64,000 bases of DNA from Pararge aegeria (Eukaryota; Arthropoda; Insecta; Lepidoptera; Nymphalidae). The notes under the pieces are model-generated. The model was not told where the DNA came from. It saw nothing but the letters and a program-made list of their open reading frames with translations, and ran no database searches. Location: NCBI RefSeq assembly GCF_905163445.1, contig NC_053187.1, forward strand, positions 14,260,001-14,324,000, written 5' to 3'. Shown here in pieces: positions 22,077-34,440 of the stretch (within the stretch, counting starts at the first letter, position 1; each line of letters begins with the position of its first letter). The translations under genes were made by a program, and so were the position numbers.

Positions 22077-22699
22077 GTCTACGCATCGTTATCATTAAAC
22101 ACTGAACCCTTATTAACCTTAACATTTCCAGTAAATGTTTATTTTTGTATGCACACCGATTCCTAGGTTTGTAGACCGATTTGCGTGATTCTTTTTTATT
22201 TGGTAAGGGGGAAAAATTGCCTACTAGTTTTTTTACAGTTTCAATAATGGGACTAATTTTAACTTCTTTGACGTTCAATTAAAGATCCAAAATGAAGCAC
22301 TGTTGATGATGACGGTATGATGTTTACGGTATGCCTAAACAAAAATGATTCTAATAAAACCAACTTCGGAGTTTACAACATCTAAGACCAAACCTAACAC
22401 AGTTATCTCTTCTTTACAGACTCTAGCTACTAAGCCAATTGAACCTTGAATACAAATGAGTTAGGTGTTTCAGTTTATAAACATTGAATTTAATAAAAAT
22501 AACTTAAGCTAACTAGCTAAGGTATCTATTAGAGATAAAAAAAATATTTGTAGCTAACTTCATAATCAATTGGTCCTTTATATTTCTTACAGAATTTAAT
22601 TTTACTAAAAACTAGTTAAAATGTTATGTTAAAATGTTCCGTTTTGGAAAACGTTAAATTACCCTTATGTTATACATAGAAGCGCATTGCATACGGCCT

Positions 22700-22775
22700 T
22701 AAACCCTTTTCATTGTGGGAGGAGACCCGTGCTCTGTAGTGGCCCAGGGATGGGTTGATGTGATAATGATGATGA
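22700..22775 (+). mobile_element. SINE-C 3' fragment
   Basis: TTAAACCCTTTTCATTGTGG, GGAGACCCGTGCTCTGTAGT, GATGGGTTGATGTGATAATG and a (ATG)n tail. Confidence 0.75.
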
Positions 22776-23344
22776 TGATTCTTATATATAGAAGCTTCAA
22801 TCTACTACAACAATTACGGTATCATATAGATTTCCAGAGTTATAAAAAAGCATTTGATCTTGTTTATTACGAGTTTAAAATATGATGAGGTATTTTAAAC
22901 CGCGAGCGCCGTCAAGGTCATTCAACTTCTAATAATACAAACAAAACTACTATTCCTTATGCTTTGCATTGTAAATATTAGTTATCCCAAGGCACATTAA
23001 AATATGACTGGAGTGCCTAAGTACGTCAATTATTATTTATTATCTGCAATGAGCTACAATCAAGTGACGTTGATTGTCGTAGAAGGCCGTCCGCCAATAG
23101 CCAACATCATTACAAATGTCCAAGACGCGATAATAACTTCTATTATTGGATATATTTAGGTGCATGATGCAATTCAATTATATAATTAAAGGGTTTTATT
23201 GCACATAATTCTACATGTTTAAATAATTATTATCCGCGCAAAAAAAGAAACCTGCCAATCTCCGACTCTATGAAAAAACCACGTTAATTTGTCGCTTTGT
23301 AGCAGGACAAACAAACTCTCACATCTAAAATCTATATCATCATA

Positions 23345-23663
23345 ATCCGTAGTATATCAACCTCGCAATGCAGGGCACAGGCCTCGTCTCTTAAAGGAGA
23401 GACTATTATAGAGCACAGACCCACGACGCTGCTCCAATCCGGTTTGGTAGGCTTTAACAACTATCATCAGAAGTAAGTGATAATAACCGGTACCGATGGT
23501 ACGCGGGTTGACCCTGCCAATTTCCTAACTACTGCGGGCTAGTACTGAAAACTATTTAACAGAAAAATAAATACCTAAAAATTCTTGGCCATACCCGGGA
23601 TTTGAACCCAGGACCTCGAAATTCGTAGTTGTAGATGATAACCATTAGACCAACGAGGCTATC
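23345..23663 (-). mobile_element. SINE-D, tRNA-headed, minus
   Basis: On the minus strand the head reads GCCTCGTTGGTCTAATGGTT (A box) and then GGTCCTGGGTTCAAATCCCG (B box). The body continues toward lower coordinates to CTCTCCTTTAAGAGACGAGG, CCTGTGCCCTGCATTGCGAG and a TATGATGATAT end. T-arm pairing is good, but the acceptor stem does not pair, so it is a SINE and not a tRNA gene. Confidence 0.7.
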
Positions 23664-24334
23664 TATCAAAATTCAAAGACCTGAATAAAGGAATATATTT
23701 TTATTTTATTTTGAGATATCGCCTAAATCGCAGACTCACAGACTTGAAATTGTGTCAGTTGGTTCCTTTTATGATGTAAACGCACACTAAAAAAGAAATT
23801 TTTGGAAACGCAGCAAATTTAATTGTGCTAAATAGGGGCTTAAATTTTGTATGAAAGACTGTCATTTTTCAAGTAATATCCATGAAACTTGGTAAGCTCT
23901 TAATAAAGGAATATATTTTTAACAGTTTTTGCAAAACCACCCCAATGGTTTGAGGGTATGGCATAAATATAGCTTGCCTCCTGGAGATAGACATTGCATA
24001 AGCCCGGGTTAACAAACGACTCCTAGACCTTAAAAAACGCCTACTTGATCAACCGTTTATCATGTTCACCACGGATCACGAGTTTCCTGCATCGGGCAAT
24101 AAATTGACAAAATTGGATTTTCCTGATACGATTATAAGTTACAGCCTATAGGAAATTTACTTTATCCCGCACTTAAGTCGGAGAGCCCGTAAAACCAGTT
24201 ATCACCTTAACATGACCTTTTTGATACGAATATTATATATTCGTTAAAGCCCGCAAAAACGCATTCAAGTAGCATGGTGGGTCTACCCTCTCAAAACCCT
24301 TTCTTCTATGTAAGAGCCATTCTCCTTTTTCTAT

Positions 24335-24760
24335 ACCTATGCCTTTGGCCGGAACCGTCCATTGTACGTAGTTCCGCTGATACGGCTTCTCGCTTGGTCA
24401 CTTCAGCCAGCCGAGCTCATTCCAACTTACTCAAGTTTAACAGGCCATCCAGGTCAGGCCATCCAGGTCGCTGAGTATTTAAGCGAGTGATGATGAGGAG
24501 AGGAGTCCAGCATCCAGCACTATTCGGCTGGGAATGTTTGCTTGTGAAAGCAGTGATAGCTCAATGATTAGGGCTTCGAATTTCTGTGGAACAGAGTCCG
24601 ATATCCAGCATGCACCTCTAAAATTTCAGAATGATGTGCGCTTTTAATTTACGATTGGTATCAGTTGCTTTAACGGTGAAGAAAACCGTGAGGCAATCTG
24701 CACGTCTGAGAGTTCTCAAACGCGTGTGAAGTTTAACTATTCATTTTTGGTAAAGGTACA
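24335..24760 (+). mobile_element. Composite SINE-like unit
   Basis: A 5' block (TTTGGCCGGAACCGTCCATT, CCAGCCGAGCTCATTCCAAC, GGCCATCCAGGTCGCTGAGT) precedes a SINE-C-like head (AGTGATAGCTCAATGATTAG) and body (ATGTGCGCTTTTAATTTACG, TGCTTTAACGGTGAAG, ACGTCTGAGAGTTCTCAAAC). The dinucleotide-level match to SINE-C is clear only in the second half. Note the local duplication AGGCCATCCAGGTC at about 24440-24470. Confidence 0.5.
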
Positions 24761-25789
24761 CATTTTTTAGCTTTTTATTTACTTTCTCGAGATGAAAATA
24801 ATCGGTGCAAAAATACGCGTAAGTTGTTCTGTTGATACGATACAACAACGATCACATTTTCTCTATTATAATTTAGTTAACGATAAACATTAACTGCGTT
24901 ATTAATGGCTACCGACTGGATATTTTATACTCTTCTACAAGCCTCGATCTCACTGCCACCAGGTGATATTGCAATAAGTGTTGATGCAGTCTTCGTTGGT
25001 AGTGGATTCACCTGCGTTAGTGTGTGGCAGTTACAATAAACCCATACCTCTTATCGTCTTACTGAAACGCTGAATCGCTTGGCAGCACGTCTTTCTCGCT
25101 ATTGTAGTAAATAACCACTACCAAATCTCTCGAACCTACAAAAGATTATGAAACGATAGTCTGACCAAGGCTTCACACTGCGTCACAAGGGAATAATCAC
25201 AAAAAGCGTCCGTTCGTGCGAGAATGTCGTGATTTATCGCACGCAGGACGTAAATTTGTACTCCATTGCGGATTTGGCCCTTGCTTGAGAGAATACTTTG
25301 CTAACGGCTAAGATACTAGGAAATATCTTTGCGTCGTCTCAATCTCAATACAAGCTGAAGTGTATCGCTAAAGCACTCGTATTTTTATCGAAATGCCCAG
25401 CTAGTTAATATTCGACTGAAACCAGTGCAAAGAATTTTTCATATTGGATTTGAAATGCTTTCGTTTAGTGAATGAGGGAATATCATTATCTTTATGATGT
25501 TATTAAGTACAGTGTTACTTACTAATAAATGTTTTACTGCCTTTGTAATTTTACATAATACTTTATTTTCTTCTTTATTACTGATTCTGTCATCAGTTAT
25601 TTAAATACAAAACTTATATGATAGAAGCAAGTTTTAGTTTACGGTGTTTCATGGTATACAATAACCATTAAGCTTATTTTGATACAATCCGTGAAAAACA
25701 GGTAAATCTGCACGTTGCAATTTATAATTTCTTCAATCTTACACCAGATCACACGCAGAATTTCACGTCTTGCTTAGACAAATGTTCCG

Positions 25790-26040
25790 CATTTGGGGTT
25801 ACCGGGTTCAATACCCGGCATGCACTTTACGGGGATACATGCGTTTTATGCAATTAAATAAAAACTGATATTTAAATTTATTGCATCAAATGCCTTTAAC
25901 GGTGAAGGAAACCTGCATTTAGACTATTCCTATGTTCCCAAAAGCTTGTGAAGACGGCTTAAACCATCTCATTTTTGAACGAGACCCTTGCCGTTTAGTG
26001 GTTAGGTGCAGTGGTAATAATAATATGGTAATGATGATTT
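25790..26040 (+). mobile_element. SINE-C-like, diverged
   Basis: B-box-like GGGTTCAATACCCGG at 25805, then ACATGCGTTTTATGCAATTA, CCTTTAACGGTGAAGGAAAC and GAACGAGACCCTTGCCGTTT, ending in a TAATAATATGGTAATGATGA tail. The A box is lost. Confidence 0.6.
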
Positions 26041-27889
26041 AGATATATTTAAAGCTGAATTATCAACGTAAATAAAATTAATAAATAAAGTTAAAATCTC
26101 AAAAAGATAGCTATTTACTAAAGGTACTGTGAGCTAAGTTGGGTTAACGTTTTTGCAAGATATTTCGACATGATTTCCAATTTCTCGCACCCTAGCTGTG
26201 GGCCCTATTCAATTTTATTGAAATTACTTTTCCTTGGGAAATCAGAAAACTCATTTTGGATTTTTTTACGCCAGTACCTATCGTTAAGAGCACTAATTAA
26301 ATTCATTTCAAGATTTAGATTATCACTTTTTGATTTCTAACCGCGAATATTACTGTTTACAACTGAACAAATAGATTTTAAAAATTGTGGAATCAGTAAT
26401 AACGGTGTCCCTAATCTACCATTGAGAGATATAACTTAAGGTTTGGCACGTGATAGCACGTAAAAACACTTGGGTTAAGTTTGGTGTCATAACTTCACAA
26501 TTTTTATTTTCATATTTTCAGATGAGCTACTTGCTTAATTTTAAAAAGCAAGTTTTTTTTTTAACTTTAGAACCAAGAATGATTTATTTATTTAAATTCT
26601 AAGCCTCATTTATCTAGCATTAAACATGTTAGACAACAGATCATGAGATTCTGGGATTAATTCACGGGTGACGCCAACACTTGGCGAGATTGTTAGCCGT
26701 CGATCCCGGTTATCATCACTTACTAGATAATAATTTATTCATTAATGGCCCACCAACCTGCACTGTAGCAGCGTTGTGGGTCTATGGTCTAAAACTGCAC
26801 CATTAGGAGTAAAAGCTATACTTAGCTTTTTAGATGATGCTTCATTATAAGAAATTTTGGTATTGTTACTTCTTTGCATCATATAAGCGTTTCTAAGAGA
26901 CCGAGATATAATGCACCCGTTTTTGGGCTATTATTTTCCTTGCGACACGTTGAGCTCTGGTTCGTCTACTACGAATTTCTTCATTTCTGATTTGATCACG
27001 TAAGTATGCGCCGAGCATTTTGTAAGCTGAATATTTACTTCATTTATATCCGTGCCTTAATACCCGTTTCATATTCTGGTCGAATTCGCGCGAATTCAAC
27101 ATTTTCACCATTATTTGTAGAAAAATCTGCAATCCGGATTCAATATATTTTTTAAAATTGGTATTTGGTTTCAATCACCGTTTTAAGTTTGACGGATTAG
27201 TTTAAAAACGTATCAACATAGATAGATCTACTGCTATATAAAGGGCAATAAAGACATCTATTGGTAGATTCAATTACAGGACGCAGTGAGGCAATAATTC
27301 AGTTAATCAACCGTTCGTAGGAACAAAGATTCGGCCTGAATTCAAGAAACGTGACAGTATTTAGTGCCATATTAGTTCCTATTATTTGTGACATCTTTTC
27401 ATAGGAAAAAGCATTGTTATAAAGTTAATAAAATTCAGACTCTTCTTCGATTTAACGGCTCCTTGAAAATTAATTATCTACTGATTGTTTTACTGCTGTT
27501 TCTACACATTTCGCTTGAGGACAGTATAATTAATATTGTCCTTGCAGACCATAATCATCCTCATAGCCTATAACAGTCAACTTCATTGTATTTTGATGTT
27601 TAAGTGTTATTGAAACTCATAATGGCTGAAGACCAGTCTTCGCACAGGGTGCCTAAGGTGGAGTGGGTAGAAATCATACGCTAAGCACTCAGTACGTTTC
27701 GAAAATGTTGACTGATGAGTCCCCAACCGACCGATTAAAACTGACCCATCAGGCGACCTAAGAAGCCATCGCCAAAGTATTTACATGATCATAACAAAAT
27801 TGATCCATAAAATAATCAAAGTTAATAAGCGCAGGAGCAGAAATGGCATTCCTGATGTACTAGGTAGAACTTCTTCTTTAGGTGCCTCA

Positions 27890-28345
27890 ACTACTAGTAA
27901 AGGTTGTCTGTCAGTTTTTGATACTTCATCTTTTCTCTTGCGAGGCTAAACAGCTGGGCGACACTCGCGATCCCAGTCCACTTTCTGATGTTGCAAAAGC
28001 AAGAATTCCTCTTGCGACCGATGCGCCTCTTTCCAGCAACCTTGCCCATCATTATCAGTTGCACTATACTGTATCTATCATGCCTAAGGCATGTGGCCCT
28101 AGATAAGCAACTTTTGTCTTTTTGACGGTCTTCCAAAGTTCGCACTGGTAACCAACTCGTCGAAAGATTTCCTCATTGGTAACCTTTTGAGTCCAGCTGA
28201 TTTTAGGCCGATAGGCCCACATCTCGAATGCTTTTAGAGGTTTATTGTGATCCTCTTTGACGGTCCAGGATTCGCATCCGTAAAGGTGTATTGGCCATAC
28301 GTAACAATGTAGGAGGCGTTTACGTAATGCGACACAGCGTAAGAT
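27890..28345 (-). mobile_element. Non-LTR RT C-terminus (YGCESWTVKE type), minus, frameshifted
   Basis: The minus strand reads HLYGCESWTVKEDHNKPLKA, FEMWAYRPKISWTQKVTNEE and IFRRVGYQCELWKTVKK. After a shift of frame near 28100 it continues QLIMMGKVAGKRRIGRKRNS and WTGIASVAQLFSLA. Both halves are standard C-terminal blocks of one insect LINE family, different from that at 14880. It is 5'-truncated and broken. Confidence 0.85.
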
Positions 28346-28868
28346 CATGAAATAAAGAAATTCTACAAAAACAGAATTAATGATATTCGCTGTTAATTTT
28401 GCGGTGAACACTTTACTATTTATAGAAAACAACATGTAAAAATATTACAAGATATGTTTGCCTCATTTTAAAATGTGATTTATGGACTTGAAATATAGTA
28501 TTGATAGCTTTTTGTGATCATTGTGATAAGATATAAATCAACGTTAAGATTACAATACTTAGAAATATGTTAGGAATGAAGACGTCATTTGATATTACGT
28601 ACTGGTCACGTTTTTGGACGGCCTCAATCGGGCAATAATTCTCTCAATATGTCTCTAATTCATACAAAAAAAAATCAATTAGCATTGACTGGTTGCAGCA
28701 CTTTCCTCAATTTGTGAATATACAAACAACGCAAAAAGTAATAAAATAACAGGAATCTCATTTTAAGTCTTATTAAAAAAAAGAATAATCATCTGCAAAT
28801 AATCTATAACAGTCGAGTGCTGTACTCAAGGCCTCTCATAACGAGAGTGTTTAGCCATAATCACCACA

Positions 28869-29186
28869 CGGTTGGTGATGCTAGTACATGGTATAAGTAG
28901 GATAGAGGACGCTGCTGCGCGTTCTCCGTTATATACCCTCAGTCGCCTTGTGCGACACCCGCGCCACGAAAATAAGAGGGGTGGTGTATTGTATTGTGTC
29001 AACTGGAATATTATCTAGAAGCTTAAACTTGAATATGTTGCCTTGTAATCAGTGACCCCATTATACCTTGAATGTAAGCACAGCTGATGTTTTTTTGTCA
29101 CTGCGTATGGCAACTTTATCCAGTTAATTCTCAGTAGGCATTGATTTGTAGGAATAGATTTTCAGTATTATGAATACTGTAATATA
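28869..29186 (+). repeat. Tandem duplication, copy 1 (318 bp)
   Basis: It starts CGGTTGGTGATGCTAGTACA and includes GAGGACGCTGCTGCGCGTTC, AGTCGCCTTGTGCGACACCC and GAGGGGTGGTGTATTGTATT, ending GTATTATGAATACTGTAATA. It is followed head-to-tail by copy 2. Confidence 0.9.
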
Positions 29187-29514
29187 CGGTTGGTGATTCT
29201 AGTAGATGGTATAAGTAGGACAGAGGGCGCTGCTGCCTGTTCTCAGTCCCCCTCAGTATATATATCTCCTCCCCAGTATATCCCCTCAGTCGCCTTGTGC
29301 GACACCCGCGCCACGAAAATAAGAGGGGTGGTGTATTGTATTGTGCAAACTGGAATATTATCTAGAAGCATAAACTTGAATGTGTTGCCATTGTAATCAG
29401 TGACCCCATTGGAGCTTGAATGTAAGCACAGCTGATCTTTGGTTGTCACTGCGTATGGCAACTTTATTCAGTTAATTTGTAGGACAAGATTTTTTGTATT
29501 ATAAATACTGTAAA
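29187..29514 (+). repeat. Tandem duplication, copy 2 (328 bp)
   Basis: It starts CGGTTGGTGATTCTAGTAGA. Relative to copy 1 it has an insertion of CAGTATAT-type sequence near 29260-29285 and lacks about 17 bases near 29480. Identity is otherwise very high, so the duplication looks recent. A diverged relative is split by a SINE at 33090-33495. Confidence 0.9.
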
Positions 29515-30599
29515 ACCTTAGGCTTACGTTCTGTTTTCAACTATATGTTTATTGTATAAATACATATATACTTATGAGTATGAGTTATATGCATTATATG
29601 TGTATGATTATGTGGGAGTAGGGAACTACGTACAATTTATTTCAAAGGTATAACAAAACCTGAGACATAGGCGAGCTCCCGGCAATAATTCAGTTACTCT
29701 ACGTAGGCACAAAGCTTCATAATAAAGAGCATACTTCAAATTTCAATAACGTTGTTTGTACGTCATTTTACCTTTCAAAGTTAGAAAACAATGTTTACGT
29801 AAGATTTAAATTTACAGCAAGGGGAGACCTTCCGCTCTACTATGTTCTCGCGATTGACTTACCAGATTGTCGAGAGATATTTATCTTTTTCAAGTTCAAT
29901 AATGAAAAGTTAAAATGACAAAAGAACGGTTATCCCTTTTATCTTTTGAACAATCATGAAGTACTTATGCTTTACAAGCTGCTTCACCCCTGCTTTGAAT
30001 GAGAGTTCGTAAGTCAAATTACGCATTTATAATATTTCCGATATTATAAATAAGACAGTGTCTGTTCGTTTATTTGTTACCCATGTTCCACTCAGCCGCT
30101 AAATTCTGTTGATTATTGGGACAGAGGCAGCTTTGATTCTGGAGAGGAGATATACCTTTTATTTCTAGAAAGTAAGAGGTTTCTTTATGTTTTATTATTT
30201 ACGTTACCTTATAAACTAGGTACTAATTAATACTTATAAAATTAGTACTAATAAAACTAATCTTAATACAGTAAATACAAAAGATAAATATTCAGATCAC
30301 CAACACACTAAGATGGGAACAGTTGAATATAGAGTGCCTATACACTCTTCAGCTAATAGTATTAATGTGAACGTGTATTGGTTGATTTTTCCTTCTTTAA
30401 CGCAGCAACGGAACAACCCTTGACTTTATTTATTGCATAGACATAGTTTTTGAGATTTCTATTGTCCCGGGGGATAGATCTAGAGTGCAATTCTGTTAAT
30501 ACCTTTTCGTGCTTAAATCACTTAAAGAATTTATTTAATTACTTAGTATGGTAACTTATTTCTTGGAATAACACACCGTATACTTTGAAAATTATTCAC

Positions 30600-30690
30600 G
30601 ACCTCTTTGGTGCAGTGCTGGACGCTGTGGTTTATAAGTAGAAGGGCCTGGATTCGATCCCCAGCGAGGGCAATTTAAAAAAATTACAAC
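30600..30690 (+). mobile_element. SINE-A head
   Basis: CGACCTCTTTGGTGCAGTGC (A-box region) and GCCTGGATTCGATCCCCAGC (B box) in the order and spacing of 816. The body is lost. Confidence 0.6.
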
Positions 30691-30883
30691 TTCTGACCTA
30701 CTATGCTTACATATAGGAACTTTAGAAACGTCAAATCTCTATAACCACCTTTGATACGTCGATCTATTTGTAGTGACTCTACCGCCGACACTATATGTAA
30801 AGGTAAATAAAATTATCCTTTGAACAAGTTATATAGAAATTTTAGGGTAGGCAGTGCTTTCTTATTTGATAAATATTCCATTC

Positions 30884-30928
30884 AATTTGTACTTTTTCCA
30901 TGATAGTATCATGGAAAAAGTACAAATT
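30884..30928. repeat. Perfect 22-bp-arm palindrome
   Basis: AATTTGTACTTTTTCCATGA-TA (30884-30905) and its exact reverse complement (30907-30928) surround one G. The right arm forms the 5' edge of the repeat D copy that follows. Confidence 0.9.
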
Positions 30929-31075
30929 CAAATTCATAATTCATTTATTTGTAGTAGGCCTAATATAAGCAGTTTTGAACGTCAAGTCGATCTTTTTGAA
31001 GTACCTATCCAACGTTCGGAAGGCAAATCGTACCGAGGAAAAACCGGCTAAAAAACTCAGCAGTTGTAAATGTGA
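30920..31075 (+). repeat. Repeat D, plus copy
   Basis: GTAGTAGGCCTAATATAAGC, TTTTGAACGTCAAGTCGATC, ACGTTCGGAAGGCAAATCGT and ACCGGCTAAAAAACTCAGCA. The ACCACCGGTTC portion seen in other copies has decayed. Confidence 0.7.
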
Positions 31076-32109
31076 GTAAAGCCGCGGGCAGAGCTAGTCA
31101 AGCATAAACTAACCGTGTAGTAACCACTTTAGATAACAAAACTAAGTCAGTTGTCTACTATCAGTTATTCCGTAGATACAATCGGTTACAATATGTAAAC
31201 GTGTATTGATAGATTAGTATACAATCCGGCTTCAAATGACGTAACAATCTATAATCTACATACCGTGGAAATGTAAATTCCGTGTAAACTACTCGTATGC
31301 GTAAAAAAATATTTACGATAAGATAAACGTGACAGTCACATATCAAAGATTACTCCCAGTTGCTTTTTAAATTACGAGAAAAAAAATACTGCCAGCGCGT
31401 TTTTGGGTTGTCCTTCTATCACGCAGCGACGGAGCAGAGGAAAGATCTCTTGCTTTGTCATAAGGAGCTTATTCCTCCATCCAGTGAAAGCATCCAATGA
31501 AAATATAACAGTAACAGTTTTCCTTGACTAATCTCGGCCATAGTGGTCAAGTACAAAGTACACAAGTGTATGGGAAAACGCAGGTGCACTCTCTAGTAAT
31601 TGCCATCTCATCAGATTATGAGAGTTAGGCTCTCATAGTCGGCAGTTCCGACAAAACCGGAAATAAATTATAATGTAATGTATAACGCTAACAATAAAAT
31701 ATATCCAATGGTTTAATGGTTTTTTTTTTATTTCTGCACATCAATAATAGGTTAGGTACTTATACCAATTTTCACTAAACCAAGCAATCGCCTTGCTCGA
31801 ATGCCTTATGTTTTTAGCATTATCCATAGAATAGAAACATTTCACCAAATCTTAGGGGATAACTCTTGGTCAAAGGTTTGTGTGTTCTTTAGAATATCCT
31901 TAGATTACGCGTTACTTATTTAGGCATTGCCTTGTTAGGCGTTAGTGAAAACGGACATAAGTTATGTACAAAACACGTGGTTTAACTATAAAATCAATAG
32001 GATTATAGAATTAAATTAGATCGTTATGCATCGTTCTCAAATTTAATAAGTCGTAGACTCTACTGGTCACTGTGTGGTTGAAAGGTAATAAAGAATACTA
32101 TTTGTTTGA

Positions 32110-32292
32110 CCGTGGCTGGTTACCACACTTCCGATGAAGACGTGCCGCTAAGCGATTTACCGTTCCGGCACGATGGGTTCAATATAACCGCCATACTCCC
32201 TAACAGGTTAGCCCGCCACTATCTTAGGCTGTATCGTCACTGACACCAAGTGACATTGGAGTCAAGGGCTAACTCGTAGTGGAATTTAAAAA
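32110..32292 (+). mobile_element. SINE-A 3' part
   Basis: GTGGCTGGTTACCACACTTC, CATACTCCCTAACAGGTTAG and GGAGTCAAGGGCTAACTCGT followed by an A-run. It matches 8940-9119 and lacks the head. Confidence 0.75.
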
Positions 32293-32514
32293 AAACAGAC
32301 ATTCTAACCATCGTATACAATTTTACAATAAATTACCGGTTGATATCTTGGGGATGTAACTAAAAAAGTTCAAAGTTTGTATAAAGCGAAAGCTTATAGA
32401 AAAGGCCTATTATAGTATAAAGGATTATGTAAACGATAAAAAAGCTTGGATGTGAACAATTGCTCTAAGCAGGTTGCTTCTTTAATATTTTCTATTGACA
32501 ATGTGAGATGGTGA

Positions 32515-32722
32515 TAACAAAAAGAACACCCGGCTAAGTTTGTTGGAGGCTATTTCTTAGACCAGGGCGCGTTTGGAACCCTCGTAGCTTTTGTTTTAAG
32601 TTAACGATTGTAGTTATCGTCATCACGCCTCACTGCACATTTTGTATATATTCAACGCATCAAAAGTGCCATCTATGTGCCTATTTGAATAAAGAAATAT
32701 TTGACTTTGACTTTGACTTCGA
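32515..32722 (+). mobile_element. Repeat C with AATAAAG and (GACTTT)n tail
   Basis: CACCCGGCTAAGTTTGTTGG, CCAGGGCGCGTTTGGAACCC and TCGTAGCTTTTGTTTTAAG, ending TGAATAAAGAAATATTTGAC and TTTGAC repeats. A polyadenylation-like signal followed by a simple-repeat tail marks the 3' end of a LINE. The copies at 3785 and 57695 lack the tail. Confidence 0.65.
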
Positions 32723-33089
32723 AGTTAAAATGTGGTGGAATAAAAAATAGAATCACGCTTATCTTTCAAAAGGAAATAAAAAAGCTGAAAAACTTAAGGT
32801 TCATACTTTTGAGTTATTTTTAGTTGTATTTGATTTAAATGATAACGGTGGTCGTAGCTGGTATACTGAACTTGACCGGGGATATTAGGTGGAGTGAAGC
32901 CCCTCGCCGGTGGAGTGCTAGAGGAGCGTCGAGGAGACCCTTGAGACGCGCGCCGGTATCTGCAAGGAGACGTACTACCGGCAGGTATTGAACGTGTGCA
33001 TTGCTATTCAACAGGGTTTTGAATTTTTTTTAGGTATTTTAATCAGTAGCTAACAACTGATGGACTAAAGACCGCTCTTAGCGGAAGAG

Positions 33090-33495
33090 TTTGCCCACAA
33101 TCAACACACTGGGCAAACTGCAATAGATGGTAGTATTTTTTTTTATTTATAAATAAATATACTACGACACTAAACACATCGCCATCTAGCCCCAAATTAA
33201 GCGTAGCTTGTGTTATGGGTACTAGGATGACAGATGAATATTTTTATGAATAATATGCATAAATACTTAGAATATACATATAAACACCCATGCACTGAAA
33301 AAAAATTATGCTCATCACACAAACATTTACCAGTAGTGGGAATCGAAACCACGGCCTTGAACTCATAAAGCAGGGTCGCTGCCCACTGCGCCAATAGGCC
33401 GTCAGATTTAGCGCTGACGCTGCTGTTTGATCTCAGACTCCCTTGTACGGCACCCGCGAGATGGTGAGAAATGTATTCTAGTCTGCCGTTACCAC
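33090..33495 (+). repeat. Diverged relative of the 318-bp unit, split by a SINE
   Basis: The left piece (AATCAACACACTGGGCAAAC, GCAATAGATGGTAG) and right piece (GCGCTGACGCTGCTGTTTGA, CCCTTGTACGGCACCCGCGA) follow the order of 28869-28950 with a minus-strand SINE-B between them. Confidence 0.55.
33134..33404 (-). mobile_element. SINE-B, minus, nested insertion
   Basis: The TTTA-type tail is at the left, ACACATCGCCATCTAGCCCC next, and the head GGCGCAGTGGGCAGCGACCC on the minus strand at the right, ending in TGACGGCC. It is essentially full length and younger than the repeat it interrupts. Confidence 0.85.
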
Positions 33496-34261
33496 AAGGC
33501 ATATTGATAATTGATTTTAATATAATATATCGCGCTACTCTTTAGCTGAATTTTCAAAGTTCTAAATCACAAAACTAGCGGTAAATCAACCCAGTCAACA
33601 TCCACACAAGGTTACTACTAATGAGGATAATTTTCTAGGTCCTATTGGAACGGAATCGTTTCCTGATACCATTCTCAAATAACGACTTATTTAGGAACCA
33701 AACCGCTATTATTAATTTTGTTCACAAAATGTATAATAATAATATACTATATATAATAGACTTTAATTTTATTCATAACAACGTAAATATATTATGACGG
33801 CTGAGACTAATGTTAACAGAACTGTTTTGCATTATTTTTTATTCTTAGAATACAATGAGATAAACAAATATATCGTGTTTAGACTTATCTTAATACGATA
33901 CTACACTCCATTTACTTTTATCTTATTTTATTTCATGAACATATTAATTTTCAAAGGAAATTAAATCACCAATATTAAAATATACGTTATTTTTCATAGA
34001 ATAGATCTTATTTGCTTGCCGAGATATCAAACAGCCCTCCCCCGCCTCAACCTACCCACTTCCCTCTTGATACCTTCGTTAGCGATACTTTTGTTTTGAT
34101 CCTTATGTAGATATTTCTACTGAGAATGTGTTTTGACTACTACTTGAGGAAATTTTTTAACATAATTATTTATAAATTCTATCATTTATTCTTTTTCATG
34201 ATTTTTTTAATTCTTAACCATGCTTAAAAAAAATAAAAAACACTATTAAAAATTTATAAAA

Positions 34262-34440
34262 AAAAAACATCCACCCTACTGCGGGGCTTTTGAATGCCCA
34301 AGCAACCGGCGGTCAGGGCTCCAGAGTGAGGAACCTCACAATACGAGTCGTTTCAAGGACTACTGCCTTCTGTATCCGACCCTTGATCCAACAACCAAGC
34401 GAAAGCTTCTTAAGATGTTGGTCGAAGCTTTTAACATAAT
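34262..34440 (+). repeat. GC-richer block, probably a retroelement fragment
   Basis: CACCCTACTGCGGGGCTTTT, CCGGCGGTCAGGGCTCCAGA, GAGGAACCTCACAATACGAG and CTTCTGTATCCGACCCTTGA stand out from the very AT-rich surroundings. I have no second copy in the window, so the assignment is a guess from composition and style. Confidence 0.3.

Noticed and set aside
21826..22278. 150-codon minus-strand open frame
   Set aside because: It is the antisense of the GC-rich candidate exon; its Arg/Ala-rich product is a composition artefact.
23590..23663. tRNA gene on the minus strand
   Set aside because: The T arm is convincing, but the 3' acceptor strand does not pair with the 5' GCCTCGT; SINE sequence follows.
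27388..27573. Small plus-strand frame with hydrophobic middle
   Set aside because: Short, AT-rich, no splice or promoter context, no family resemblance.
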